Assembly (NCBI RefSeq): GCF_003149085.1 | Contig: NZ_QGDT01000002.1 | Coordinates: 310,001-374,000 of the forward strand | Length of the DNA stretch: 64,000 nt | Reading direction: 5' to 3' | Source: Dyadobacter jejuensis | GTDB taxonomy: Bacteria > Bacteroidota > Bacteroidia > Cytophagales > Spirosomataceae | In this document: positions 19,773-27,915 of the stretch, one piece after another | How positions within the stretch are numbered: position 1 is the first letter of the stretch | Layout of the letters: each line of letters begins with the position of its first letter | Notes under the pieces: generated by a model | Databases searched by the model: none | What the model was told of the DNA's origin: nothing | Seen by the model: the letters and a program-made list of their open reading frames with translations, nothing else | Translations under genes and position numbers: made by a program

Positions 19773-21146
19773 ATGAAACTCATTCTTGCTTTTTTGATCA
19801 GCCTTTCAATATTAACTTCCGGATATAGTCAATCCTTGCCTTTGCTGAAGGTTGGTAAGGACCAGCATTATATAGTCACAGAAAATGACCACCCGTTTTT
19901 TTGGTTAGGAGATACGGCATGGGAGCTTATACATCGGTCGAGTCGGGAAGAAGTGGACCTCTACCTGAGCGACAGAGCCAATAAAGGATTTACGGTCATA
20001 CAAACCGTGATACTGGCGGAGTTCAATGGCTTAAAAACTCCTAATGCGTATGGGGATACCCCTTTGCTCAATAATGACCCTTCAAAGCTCAATGAAGCGT
20101 ATTTTACACATGTGGATTATGTCATAGAAAAGGCCCATGAATTAGGTCTCTATATCGCCTTACTTCCCACTTGGGGAGATAAATTCAACAAAAAATGGGG
20201 AACAGGTCCGGAAATCTTTAGCCCTGAGAATGCCCATACTTACGGGCAACTGTTAGCCCAAAGATATCTTAAGCATCCTAACCTCGTGTGGGTACTGGGA
20301 GGTGACCGACCCCTTGAAAACGAAACACATCTTGCCATCGTAAGGGCTATGGCCCAGGGCATTGGTGAAGTAGATCGTCAACACCTGATGACCTTCCATC
20401 CTGTAGGCGAGAAGAAAGCTACCGACTACGTAGATGACCCTTGGCTGGATATAGATATGTTTCAAAGTGGGCATAGTAGCATGGCCCAAGAATATCGCTA
20501 CGTGTGGGAGAGTAGAAAGTCCTCCAAGCCCCGACCGATTATTAACGGTGAAGCCCGATACGAGAACATACCCGACCGGTTTTGGTTGCATAAAGACTAT
20601 GGTTGGCTTGACGATGCCGATGTAAGAGTTTCGGCCTATTGGAGCATGCTCGCCGGCAGTGCCGGATACACCTATGGGTGTAACGATATATGGCAAATGT
20701 ATGATGGAGTCCGTGAGCCAGTCATTCAGGCGCGTACCGGATGGCAAACGGCCTTACAGCTACCTGGGGCATTACAAATGAGCTATATGAAGCGGATATT
20801 CGAGCGACTACCCTGGCAAAAAATGATTCCTGCTCAAGAAATGCTGTTAAATAAAGGAGTAGAGGATGCCTCCTATACCCTATGCTCTATGGGCTCCGAC
20901 AGGCGCTTCGTACTGGCTTATACGCCTTTAGGGCTTCCCATCGACGTGGATTTAACAAAAATGGATTCGAAACGATTCAACGCCTATTGGTTCAATCCCC
21001 GCAATGGCCAAACCAGTCGCATCGGTCAGTTTGATTCCAGCTCATCCCATGCGTTTAAGCCTTGGGCGAGTGGAAGAGGAAGTGATTTCCTTTTAATTTT
21101 AACTGCAGAAAATCATCCGTTCGATCCTAGTAATGAGCGGAATTAA
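19773..21146 (+). CDS. DUF4038 (apiosidase-like, GH140-type) secreted glycoside hydrolase
   Basis: 457 residues from the ATG at 19773, which begins a signal peptide (ILAFLISLSILTSGYSQ). Earlier in-frame starts give an implausible extension. The TIM-barrel region has family segments PFFWLGDTAWEL, DLYLSDRANKGFTVIQ, ALLPTWGDKF and NLVWVLGGDRP. A C-terminal beta domain (about residues 365-450) corresponds to the collagen-binding-like DUF4038 partner. Characterised relatives in GH140 release apiose from rhamnogalacturonan II; the substrate here is not shown. It is the third gene of the susC/susD locus, which supports a glycan-degrading role. Confidence 0.82.
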   Translation: MKLILAFLISLSILTSGYSQSLPLLKVGKDQHYIVTENDHPFFWLGDTAWELIHRSSREEVDLYLSDRANKGFTVIQTVILAEFNGLKTPNAYGDTPLLNNDPSKLNEAYFTHVDYVIEKAHELGLYIALLPTWGDKFNKKWGTGPEIFSPENAHTYGQLLAQRYLKHPNLVWVLGGDRPLENETHLAIVRAMAQGIGEVDRQHLMTFHPVGEKKATDYVDDPWLDIDMFQSGHSSMAQEYRYVWESRKSSKPRPIINGEARYENIPDRFWLHKDYGWLDDADVRVSAYWSMLAGSAGYTYGCNDIWQMYDGVREPVIQARTGWQTALQLPGALQMSYMKRIFERLPWQKMIPAQEMLLNKGVEDASYTLCSMGSDRRFVLAYTPLGLPIDVDLTKMDSKRFNAYWFNPRNGQTSRIGQFDSSSSHAFKPWASGRGSDFLLILTAENHPFDPSNERN

Positions 21147-21351
21147 AACTAGCATTTACTCCTCGTTTCGATACTGCTTAAATTACGTACTTATTAGATA
21201 GTATACACCAGCGTAATGACTCTTTGAAGGTTTAGCCCGATTGATTTTCTTGAAAATTTAGATCTTATTGTGAGGAAACCTTCTAACTAATACGAAATCG
21301 ACACAACTAGTGCCGTACATAACAGTAGAGGCTGTAATATTGACTGAACGG

Positions 21352-21524
21352 ATGTGGTTTGAACAATTAACAGGATTCAAAGAAGAATCACCCGAAAATG
21401 TAAAGAAGAATATAGGGATTAATGGCAGTGAACTTGTTTCACTGATAATTTTCAAAGATTTTCATTCGGAAAGTTAGAAGTCCCCACTTTATCTGAACTA
21501 AAAAACAGAACAAAAATATTATAG
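21352..21524 (+). pseudogene. N-terminal remnant of an unidentified MWFEQL-type protein, frameshifted
   Basis: From ATG 21352 the frame reads MWFEQLTGFKEESPENV and continues to about FKDF. It then stops at about 21477 in that frame, while the neighbouring frame carries on as FGKLEVPTLSELKNRTK to a TAG at 21522. Joining the frames gives a continuous protein-like start of about 55 residues. I recall N-termini of this pattern in Bacteroidota proteins but cannot name the family. The remainder of the gene is absent. Confidence 0.45.
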
Positions 21525-21574
21525 GATATAATGGGGAAATTCAAGTAACCGAATTACCAATTTGATGCTGCAAA

Positions 21575-22018
21575 TTACTTTATTTCAATTGTTAAGTTAC
21601 CATCTTCTGCTGTATAAGGAGAATATTTGATTCGGGGTGTACCTCCATAAAAATCAATAAAAAAGGTCGTATCCGTTTGGCCAGTAAAGCCAGTAAGTAT
21701 TGGGCTATATGGTATATTATTATCATCAACCAAATTTAAATTCGCAATACCCTTAAAGCTGGCCTGCACTTTTACTTTTAAAAATTGACCACCATCTCGA
21801 TAATTTTCACTTATAAAGTAATATTCTTTTGATGCATCCTCAACGTAAAATTTTTCATAGCCCAAATATTTTTTATGGACGCTTAAATATATAACCAGCA
21901 ATAGGAACAATTTACCGTAATTGGTTTTTATAAAGCCGAATGCTGTTTTTATCATATTCTGGGCAATATTGACCCCTCTGTAAATAGTTTCGGAAAGTAG
22001 ACTCCAATGCTCTGACAA
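21575..22018 (-). CDS. Hypothetical small membrane-anchored protein
   Basis: 147 residues not assigned to a family. A membrane helix at about residues 36-47 (KLFLLLVIYLSV) is followed by an extracytoplasmic part with strand-like segments (FLKVKVQASFKG, TFFIDFYGG) and charged ends. The start could instead be the Met at residue 22 (21955). It is isolated and AT-rich among degraded genes. The good amino-acid composition suggests a real gene, but it may also be a fragment. Confidence 0.45.
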   Translation of the reverse strand: MSEHWSLLSETIYRGVNIAQNMIKTAFGFIKTNYGKLFLLLVIYLSVHKKYLGYEKFYVEDASKEYYFISENYRDGGQFLKVKVQASFKGIANLNLVDDNNIPYSPILTGFTGQTDTTFFIDFYGGTPRIKYSPYTAEDGNLTIEIK

Positions 22019-22183
22019 TTTTACAGTTTTTTTCTTAGACTTTCGACACGCGTGGCCGCCACGCGGCGGAATCGCTTAGAAAAGGAATCCTCAAACAATA
22101 ATAATTACTTTTTCATATCCTAGTATGATCCTTAAAAGTGGCACAGTTTGACCGAAATCACTGGTATGGTCACTCGGAAATAA

Positions 22184-22300
22184 GCATTACCGCGCGACTC
22201 AACTATCCGGAAAATCCGGATAGTTCAAAAAGATGGGAATCGTGAGGTAACTCGTGATGTGGAATTTTATAATCTTCATGCCATCATCGCAGTCGGTTAA
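22184..22300 (+). pseudogene. Remnant of a RhuM-family (virulence RhuM-like) protein
   Basis: An open frame of 38 codons without a start reads DSTIRKIRIVQKDGNREV followed by TRDVEFYNLHAIIAVG, then TAA. The block resembles the conserved RhuM segment in which a Tyr-Asn-Leu-Asp motif precedes AIIAVGYRV. The usual continuation is missing and the upstream part is broken by a TAA at 22181. Assignment is from remembered family pattern. Confidence 0.4.
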
Positions 22301-22393
22301 TGTCTGGAACTATGATTTGTAATGATTAAATGATGACAATGATTTTGGCTATTGGCGAAGTAAGTTGTGAGTTTTAATGATTATAAGACCACT

Positions 22394-22909
22394 ATGACTA
22401 ATAACACACACGATACAGATGAAGAAGGTTTAACATCAATACCAGAAAAGAAATCCATTATTCAGGATAAATATCCCCTTTCAGAACTTACGGGTAAGAT
22501 TATTGGCTGTGCCATGGAAGTTCATCGCATTTTAGGGAATGGATTTCAAGAGGTCATTTATCAAAGAGCAATAGCGAAATAAATGGAGTACCAAGGACTT
22601 GAATATTCAAGGGAATATGAGATGTTAATATTTTATATAGGTGATCATATTGGAACGAGACGTGTGGATTTTTTCGTAGAAGAAAAGGTAATGGTTGAGT
22701 TAAAGGCCGTCGTCCAGTTGGAAGATATACCTATAGCACAGGCAATCAATTACTTAGAAGCCTACGGACTGGATATCGGTTTGCTCATCAATTTCGGAAC
22801 CACCAGCCTGGAATTTAAAAGAGTAAGCAAACCAAAAACCATTAAATTGAAAAGCAGAAGACATTTTACGATAATCGCTATTAGTATCATACTAAAAATA
22901 ATAGTTTAA
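22394..22909 (+). pseudogene. GxxExxY family protein, split by one in-frame stop
   Basis: The two halves are in the same frame. The first has LTGKIIGCAMEVHRILGNG followed by FQEVIYQRAIAK. A TAA at 22580-22582 is followed immediately by MEYQGLEYSREYEM, then RRVDFFVEEKVMVELKA and a normal C-terminus. In family members the position of the stop holds an ordinary residue (GAA to TAA would suffice). GxxExxY proteins are small, nuclease-like in fold and of unknown function. The region is full of other broken genes. A GTG at 22367 is an alternative start. Confidence 0.75.
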
Positions 22910-22979
22910 GACAAAAGAAATCCTAATATAATAACACCATGCTCGAATCCAATGTGTTTTTTGCTTCATTAGTCCAATT

Positions 22980-23903
22980 TCAGCTAAAGGACCGTCTATA
23001 TTCCACGGGTGATAGATTTGTCTTCGTTTTAAATAGTTGACTGAATGACTGTGAATGTGCAAAACCCAAGTCATAAGCAATTTGGCTTACCGATAAGTTG
23101 GTGATTGATAATTTTTCTTTGGCTTTCTCAATCAATTTTTCGTGAATATGCTGTTGGGTGCTTTGCCCTGTTATAGTCTTCAATAGATCACTCAAATAAT
23201 TTGGGGTTACGTTGAGTTCATTGGCAACACTTTGAACTGTAGGTATCCCTTTTTCTATTAGAGATTCCTGACTAAAATAATCCTCTAATATTTCTTCCAA
23301 TCGAGTTAATATTGAGTGATTGATGATCTTTCTGGTAATAAATTGACGGTGATAAAAGCGGCTTGCATAATTCAACAACACTTCCAATTGGGACACGATA
23401 AGTGGCTGACTAAACTTATCAATATTGGCCTTATATTCCTGCTGAATGCTTTGAAAAATATTTATGATCTGGGTTTCTTCTTTATCCGAAAGGTGTAAGG
23501 CTTCATTGGCCGAATAACTAAAAAAGTCGTATTGCTTGATGCTCTTTCTCAATGCGCTTTGACACAAAAAATCGGGATGAATGAGCAACATCCATCCCGT
23601 AAGTTTATACTCTCCTTCTGCTTCTACAGAAAAGACTTGCTTAGGAGCAATGAAAAACATAACACCTTCATCAAAATCGTATTCTTGCTGACCATATTTA
23701 TATTTTATACCGGCACCAAGGTTTCTTTTTAGCGCAATTGAGTAAAAATCAAAAACCCAACTCGTTTGCTTATCCGTTATAAAATTATCTATCTCATCAA
23801 AATTAATAACGCTCATCAACGGATGTTCAGGTTTGGGTAAGCCTCGAAAGCGATGATATTCGCTAATGGTCTTGATATGATGGGGTGGTCTGTTATTCAT
23901 CAT
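22980..23903 (-). CDS. AraC family transcriptional regulator
   Basis: About 307 residues from the ATG at 23903; a start at 23936 would overlap the upstream gene by 26 bases. The C-terminal domain has two helix-turn-helix motifs, TVQSVANELNVTPNYLSDLL and LSVSQIAYDLGFAHSQSFSQ, ending LSPVEYRRSF as typical for AraC. The N-terminal 190 residues form a cupin-like ligand domain. It is 7 bases downstream of the NmrA-like gene, so it is probably co-transcribed and may control it. Confidence 0.88.
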   Translation of the reverse strand: MMNNRPPHHIKTISEYHRFRGLPKPEHPLMSVINFDEIDNFITDKQTSWVFDFYSIALKRNLGAGIKYKYGQQEYDFDEGVMFFIAPKQVFSVEAEGEYKLTGWMLLIHPDFLCQSALRKSIKQYDFFSYSANEALHLSDKEETQIINIFQSIQQEYKANIDKFSQPLIVSQLEVLLNYASRFYHRQFITRKIINHSILTRLEEILEDYFSQESLIEKGIPTVQSVANELNVTPNYLSDLLKTITGQSTQQHIHEKLIEKAKEKLSITNLSVSQIAYDLGFAHSQSFSQLFKTKTNLSPVEYRRSFS

Positions 23904-23910
23904 TCTATTT

Positions 23911-24810
23911 CTATAGTTGTTGATATGCTTTGGCAAAATCTTCAGAAAAATCTTTTATTTTGACTTTACCCATCGTTTCAGGCTTCTGCAGTTTATAATG
24001 TTCATATAGTAACCCACTGTTTATAGACGCATACATTTCCGCCATACCCGCTGCAATAGCTGGTTGCATACCCGCAGATACCAAACCATCTTTCATTTGT
24101 TCATCCGTTATGGTTACCCATTTCAAGTCTGGCTTTCCTATCGCTTCACCTAAAATTGAGACCAATTCATTGTAAGTAAGTTCTTCACTAGCTACATAAC
24201 GTACTTTGCGACCAGATGATGGTATTGTAATTTCTTCAGCAATAACGCTTGCAATATCCTTCGGCGAAACCCACGAATTAGTCACTTCAGCCTCAATATT
24301 TGACACTAAAAATCCATTAGCCTTAGCGGATTGGGTTTGAGGCAGCAAATTGTAGTAGAATTCGGTAGGACGAATGTGGGTTATGGCAACATCCGAAGGC
24401 AGTTCATTAAGGATGTGTTCTACATGATAGGTGCCTTGCAGTATACCATTGCCTTCCTTCATGTGAGCTCCGATGCTACTTAAATTGACCACTTTTTTGA
24501 CCCCTGTTTGTAAAATGGCCTTTGCATAGTTATTTCCTGATGTTATGTAATAATCAAGTAAGTTAAGGTATTGATTAAAATAGTTTGCCGGTGGCACCAT
24601 ACAAAAAACTGCATCTGCACCAGAAAATGCCGAGGCGATAAAATCAGTATCTTTTATAGTACCAATAGCTGATCTAGCACCGATGGCTTCAATCTCCCTT
24701 TGTCTATCAGCATTACTGCTTATAACCGTTACGGTATGACCTTTACTTACTAACGCCTGCGCTAAGGGTTTTCCTATGTGGCCTAATGAGCCTGAAAGTG
24801 TAATTTTCAT
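23911..24810 (-). CDS. NmrA-like / atypical SDR NAD(P)-binding protein
   Basis: 299 residues from ATG 24810, chosen because MKITLSGSLGHIGKPLAQAL is the usual start of the family. Upstream codons add a tail without homology. The Rossmann motif GSLGHIG is at residues 6-12. Further segments are ADAVFCMVPPANY and VNLSSIGAHMKEG, with no classical YxxxK. Such proteins act as NAD(P)-dependent reductases or redox sensors. The adjacent AraC gene suggests inducible control. Confidence 0.82.
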   Translation of the reverse strand: MKITLSGSLGHIGKPLAQALVSKGHTVTVISSNADRQREIEAIGARSAIGTIKDTDFIASAFSGADAVFCMVPPANYFNQYLNLLDYYITSGNNYAKAILQTGVKKVVNLSSIGAHMKEGNGILQGTYHVEHILNELPSDVAITHIRPTEFYYNLLPQTQSAKANGFLVSNIEAEVTNSWVSPKDIASVIAEEITIPSSGRKVRYVASEELTYNELVSILGEAIGKPDLKWVTITDEQMKDGLVSAGMQPAIAAGMAEMYASINSGLLYEHYKLQKPETMGKVKIKDFSEDFAKAYQQL

Positions 24811-25138
24811 CTGTTTTGTTTTTACGTTCATTGCAAAATTGCTAAGCAAAACTCTGCAAAAACAGACTGGTACTTGTAAGCGAATATACCTTTGTTGTAG
24901 GCTGATATAAGGTCCGTAGTTTTTTTTCATGGTGATGCTCAAATGATGCCTTGAACGCATGTCCACAAGTTGGTCATAATGAAAGTAACGAATGCTGGGT
25001 GTTAAAAGCAACATGACTTTATGAAAGCAGCGATTTAATCCAAAGTAGGGTCTGGGAATTCGTGAAATGACAAGCAGGCCCTAGCGCCGAAACTCAGTAC
25101 CGCCACGGGGTTAGATGGGTTAGGTCCAACTCCCAATT

Positions 25139-25375
25139 TTAGCTCAGTAAAACCTTTAGGGTCTTTTCTAGGTTGCTCCAATTTTCGAACCCTATATCTA
25201 AATATGGCATATTTGACCGATTGCTGTTCGCAAAAAAACCTTTGACTCCAAGACTACTATCCTTCCACTGGCCGTAAAGCTGCCGGTAGTAATTCTTGTT
25301 TTTTATTTGTATATCTTCAATGCGACAAAGCTCCGAAGAAAAGCGTTGGGTGGAAAGATGGGGATGGGTGGTTGC
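25139..25375 (-). pseudogene. Start-less open reading frame, probable C-terminal gene remnant
   Basis: A 78-codon open stretch on the minus strand between two stops has no ATG before residue 57. It has protein-like composition: TQRFSSELCRIEDIQIK, YYRQLYGQWKDSSLGVKG, NMPYLDIGFENWSNLEK. It is not assigned to a family. Its place between the NmrA gene and the HepT/MntA pair, in a region of broken genes, suggests the tail of a lost gene. Chance remains possible. Confidence 0.3.
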
Positions 25376-25435
25376 TTACTTTAAAACCATCGTTTCCAGT
25401 TCTTTGATACAATGCAATAGTCTATATTCGGGGCA

Positions 25436-25738
25436 TTAATTTTTCTCATAAAAAACCACCCCTCTTCGATTGAGGTGTTCGATAAGCTCTTTGTTTTCTA
25501 TTAGATGCAACAGAGCCAAATCTATTTTATACGGGAGCATGAGGTCATCCAGTTCCAGTTCAATTTTATATAATTGAGACAAGTCCAGTGCATCGCCCAC
25601 AAGTACCAGGTCTATGTCTGAGCCATTGCGGTAACTTCCCTTGGCACGTGAACCGTACAAAAACACCTTTTCGATAAGTGGATGTTTGACGAACACACCT
25701 TGGATGGCGGCTATGGTTTTATCAGCTAGTCCGCACAT
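25436..25738 (-). CDS. MntA-like nucleotidyltransferase (antitoxin of HepT/MntA pair)
   Basis: 100 residues, the minimal nucleotidyltransferase (MNT) fold. The active-site motif GSx10DxD is complete: GSRAKGSYRNGSDID, with a further Asp in YKIDLALL. In characterised HepT/MntA type VII systems the MNT protein transfers AMP to a tyrosine of HepT and neutralises it. The start codon overlaps the stop of the HepT-like gene (TAATG), so the two are translated together. Confidence 0.85.
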   Translation of the reverse strand: MCGLADKTIAAIQGVFVKHPLIEKVFLYGSRAKGSYRNGSDIDLVLVGDALDLSQLYKIELELDDLMLPYKIDLALLHLIENKELIEHLNRRGVVFYEKN

Positions 25739-26160
25739 TATTCCTCTTTGGCTATAATACCATCCATTGTTTCTTTAAATGTCACAAAAAGTGGATAGAA
25801 TAAGGTGACTATATTTTTGTAAATTTCTTCGGAAATGGCCTCGTTATAAGTATGGATGGTCAGGTTTCTGTTCTTGATCATTTCCATCCAATTATCGCCA
25901 TCAAAAATTAAGTCAGCGCTAAAAGCCTGTCGTGTTGCATCCCTTGAACCACGTAATTCCGTATTCCCTTGATAAACAAAAAAATCCTGCATGACCTTCC
26001 AGGCCAACTCATGGGTATATTCAAACGCCTGTATAATTCCCTGCCTTTCGAGTTCACTCAAAGATCTCTCCGCATCCAATTTTACAGCCTCACCTAGTTT
26101 CGCAAGTGCTTTCTTGTAATTACTAAAACGCTGTTGCCAGCGAATATCCTGCTCTTCCAT
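25738..26160 (-). CDS. HepT-like HEPN protein (HI0074 family), putative toxin
   Basis: 140 residues, all-helical, of the nucleotidyltransferase substrate-binding (HI0074) family. The N-terminal part reads RWQQRFSNYKKALAKLGEA. A HEPN-type Rx4HxY motif is present (RNLTIHTY), the RNase site of HepT toxins, with its Tyr the expected AMPylation target. It precedes the MNT gene with a one-base overlap. Both motifs are intact, unlike most genes around it, as expected if selection keeps the pair. Confidence 0.85.
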   Translation of the reverse strand: MEEQDIRWQQRFSNYKKALAKLGEAVKLDAERSLSELERQGIIQAFEYTHELAWKVMQDFFVYQGNTELRGSRDATRQAFSADLIFDGDNWMEMIKNRNLTIHTYNEAISEEIYKNIVTLFYPLFVTFKETMDGIIAKEE

Positions 26161-26267
26161 ATCCTTGGTTATTTATTTCATTCGCTTATATACTAGCTAG
26201 AAATCTCATTTTTAAACACTTCCAAACAGGAAACGCTCTGTCTCAGTATTACTCCATGCTCCCAGTA

Positions 26268-26911
26268 TCAAATTTTAATTTTAGCGAGATTATCCGCAAT
26301 CGCCCTATTCAACCGGATTTCTTCTTTGAGTTGCTCTTCCAATTCGGCTTTTAAAGCAGTAAAGCGTTCGACAAAATTAAAATCGTCGTCTTCGTCTGGC
26401 AAGCCTACATAACGCCTAGGCGTAAGTACATAGTCGAGCTCTGCCACCCTACTAATTGGCACAGCAGCACAAAAACTGGGAACATCTTCATACTCGCCTC
26501 CGATATTGCGCCAACTGTGGTAGATAGCTGCTAATTTGCCCATTTCATTATCAGCAGGATCAACGGAACCATTAGAAAGTTCTTTGGTTCTACGATTAAT
26601 CAAATGACCCAAATTTCAAGTATCTATAAAAAGTATTTCCTTACTACGTTCCCTGAACTTGCGATGAGTTGGGGTAAGTGTACTAGGGAAAGAACCACCC
26701 CGGCCTTCGGCCACCCCTCCAAAGGAGGGAAAGAACCACCCCGGCCTTCGGCCACCCCTCCGAAGGAGGGGAAGGAACCCGAACGGTTACGACTCATAAA
26801 CCAAAGAGCGGCTGGAATCTGAGTATTTAAGAAAAGGTTGGCTGGCAAGTTCACGATACAGTCAATTAAGCCCGCTTCTATCAATGCTTTTCTGATATCC
26901 CCTTCACCAGA
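26268..26911 (-). pseudogene. Type I restriction-modification methyltransferase subunit (HsdM), C-terminal remnant
   Basis: The HsdM C-terminal region survives in pieces. [19 protein letters not shown] to [17 protein letters not shown] (ends at about 26786) is followed by a GC-rich tandem repeat. Then, in another frame, [10 protein letters not shown], a TGA at 26616-26618, and NLGHLINRRTKEL onward to LNRAIADNLAKIKI. HsdM proteins normally read FIDARNLGH here, so the TGA replaces one residue. The catalytic NPPF portion and N-terminus are absent, as are hsdS and hsdR. The gene cannot make an active methyltransferase. Confidence 0.8.
26686..26777. repeat. 41-bp tandem GC-rich palindromic repeat inside the hsdM remnant
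   Basis: Two copies of a 41-base unit (26686-26726 and 26727-26767), differing at one base, are followed by a partial third. Each contains CCGGCCTTCGGCC and CCCCTCC(A/G)AAGGAGGG palindromes. From memory, similar GGCCGAAGGCCGGGG blocks are dispersed in many Bacteroidota genomes. Here it separates the two parts of HsdM and shifts the frame. Confidence 0.8.
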
Positions 26912-26988
26912 AGTTTTGGAGGTGGATATTCTGGAGCATATTGGGTTCTTCGTCAATTTTTGGGGTAACAATATCAATAAAATACACA

Positions 26989-27309
26989 TTATTTTGATAG
27001 GGTTACCCCACTTCCCTTTTTGAATACCAGCCCCATTCTGTCAATTAATTTATAGGACTGACTGGGTTTGTAATCCACCCCAAACTGTTCTTTTATTACC
27101 TTAAGAATGCCAGGGCCTGACCACCCTTAGGCATTAATCCCGTTAGCTCCCGGTGAGTTTTCCAAGACTATTCTTCTGACTTTATCCATCTGCTCATCCG
27201 GAAGGTAGGACTTCCTTCCTCTGCCTGAACGGCTTTCTAGTTCATCTACGGTTTTGAGGACTCTCGAAGGAATCAGGATTTCTCCCACAACATTGACTTC
27301 CGGCATCAT
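26989..27309 (-). pseudogene. IS630-like transposase N-terminal remnant with an in-frame stop
   Basis: The minus-strand frame reads SGRGRKSYLPDEQMDKVRRI, then ENSPGANGINA, a TAA at 27127-27129, and continues in the same frame as GWSGPGILKVIKEQFGVDY and [14 protein letters not shown] to a second TAA at 26989. This pattern of a helix-turn-helix followed by a winged helix matches the N-terminal DNA-binding part of IS630-type transposases. No catalytic DDE domain is present. The first 27 residues may not belong to it. Confidence 0.5.
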
Positions 27310-27340
27310 TGGTGTAGACGACTGGGCCTATAAAAAAGGG
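27302..27340 (+). mobile_element. Very short ISL3-like transposase fragment
   Basis: The plus frame reads GIIGVDDWAYKKG, resembling the start of the ISL3 transposase catalytic domain (GVDDWAxRKG), and then diverges. Only about 13 residues match, so this is tentative. It abuts the IS630-like remnant on the other strand. Confidence 0.3.
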
Positions 27341-27628
27341 TGGAATTTGAATTTTTGAGAAAAAAAGTATTGTCCAATTCTAGCTTAATCCTTCACCAAA
27401 ATTGACGAAGAGCCCATCATAGAACAGAATATGCACTCAGGTTAAATGTATTCTAATTGAGGATTTGTATAGTCAATAGGAGAATGAAAGCAATAAGATT
27501 TAGATAAGTTCTAGATTTTGCGCATTCCAGCTTACAGATGGTCTATGGTGCTTATCCCGAAGGATATGCCCTTCACACTTTAATAGGTTTAGAACCCCTT
27601 TAAAAAATCCACAATTACCGATAACAAT

Positions 27629-27895
27629 TCAATCAATTTCGTTCTCTATATTGAATTTACAAATTGCGATTTGCCTTTTAACAGCTTTTAATTCTTTCAT
27701 TTTCTCTTCTATTTGCAACAATTTTTTATTTAAAACATCAATTTTTGCTGTTTTACTCAATTGCTTCTTATACCAAGCATCAACCACCTCCTTTATTTCA
27801 GCTAGAGTAAATCCAACTGCTTTCGCCATTTGGATAAATCTAAGTTTTTCAACGGTTTCTTCATCATTCACCGCCCTCCTTATGATCCATTTCAT
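27629..27895 (-). pseudogene. Truncated MerR family regulator
   Basis: 88 residues beginning within the MerR fold: EETVEKLRFIQMAKAVGFTL and AEIKEVVDAW match the second half of the MerR DNA-binding domain. A dimerisation coiled coil of about 45 residues follows. The first 35-40 residues with the helix-turn-helix are missing and no upstream frame supplies them. It is unlikely to bind DNA normally. It is divergent from the adjacent hydrolase gene, whose start is 20 bases away, so the hydrolase's promoter must lie within or near the lost part. Confidence 0.6.
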
Positions 27896-27915
27896 TCATA
27901 AAACAACCGAACATC

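Noticed and set aside
22049..22065. Short GC-rich palindrome CGCGTGG/CCACGCG
   Set aside because: Only 7 bp with a 3-base loop; could be chance and no function is suggested.
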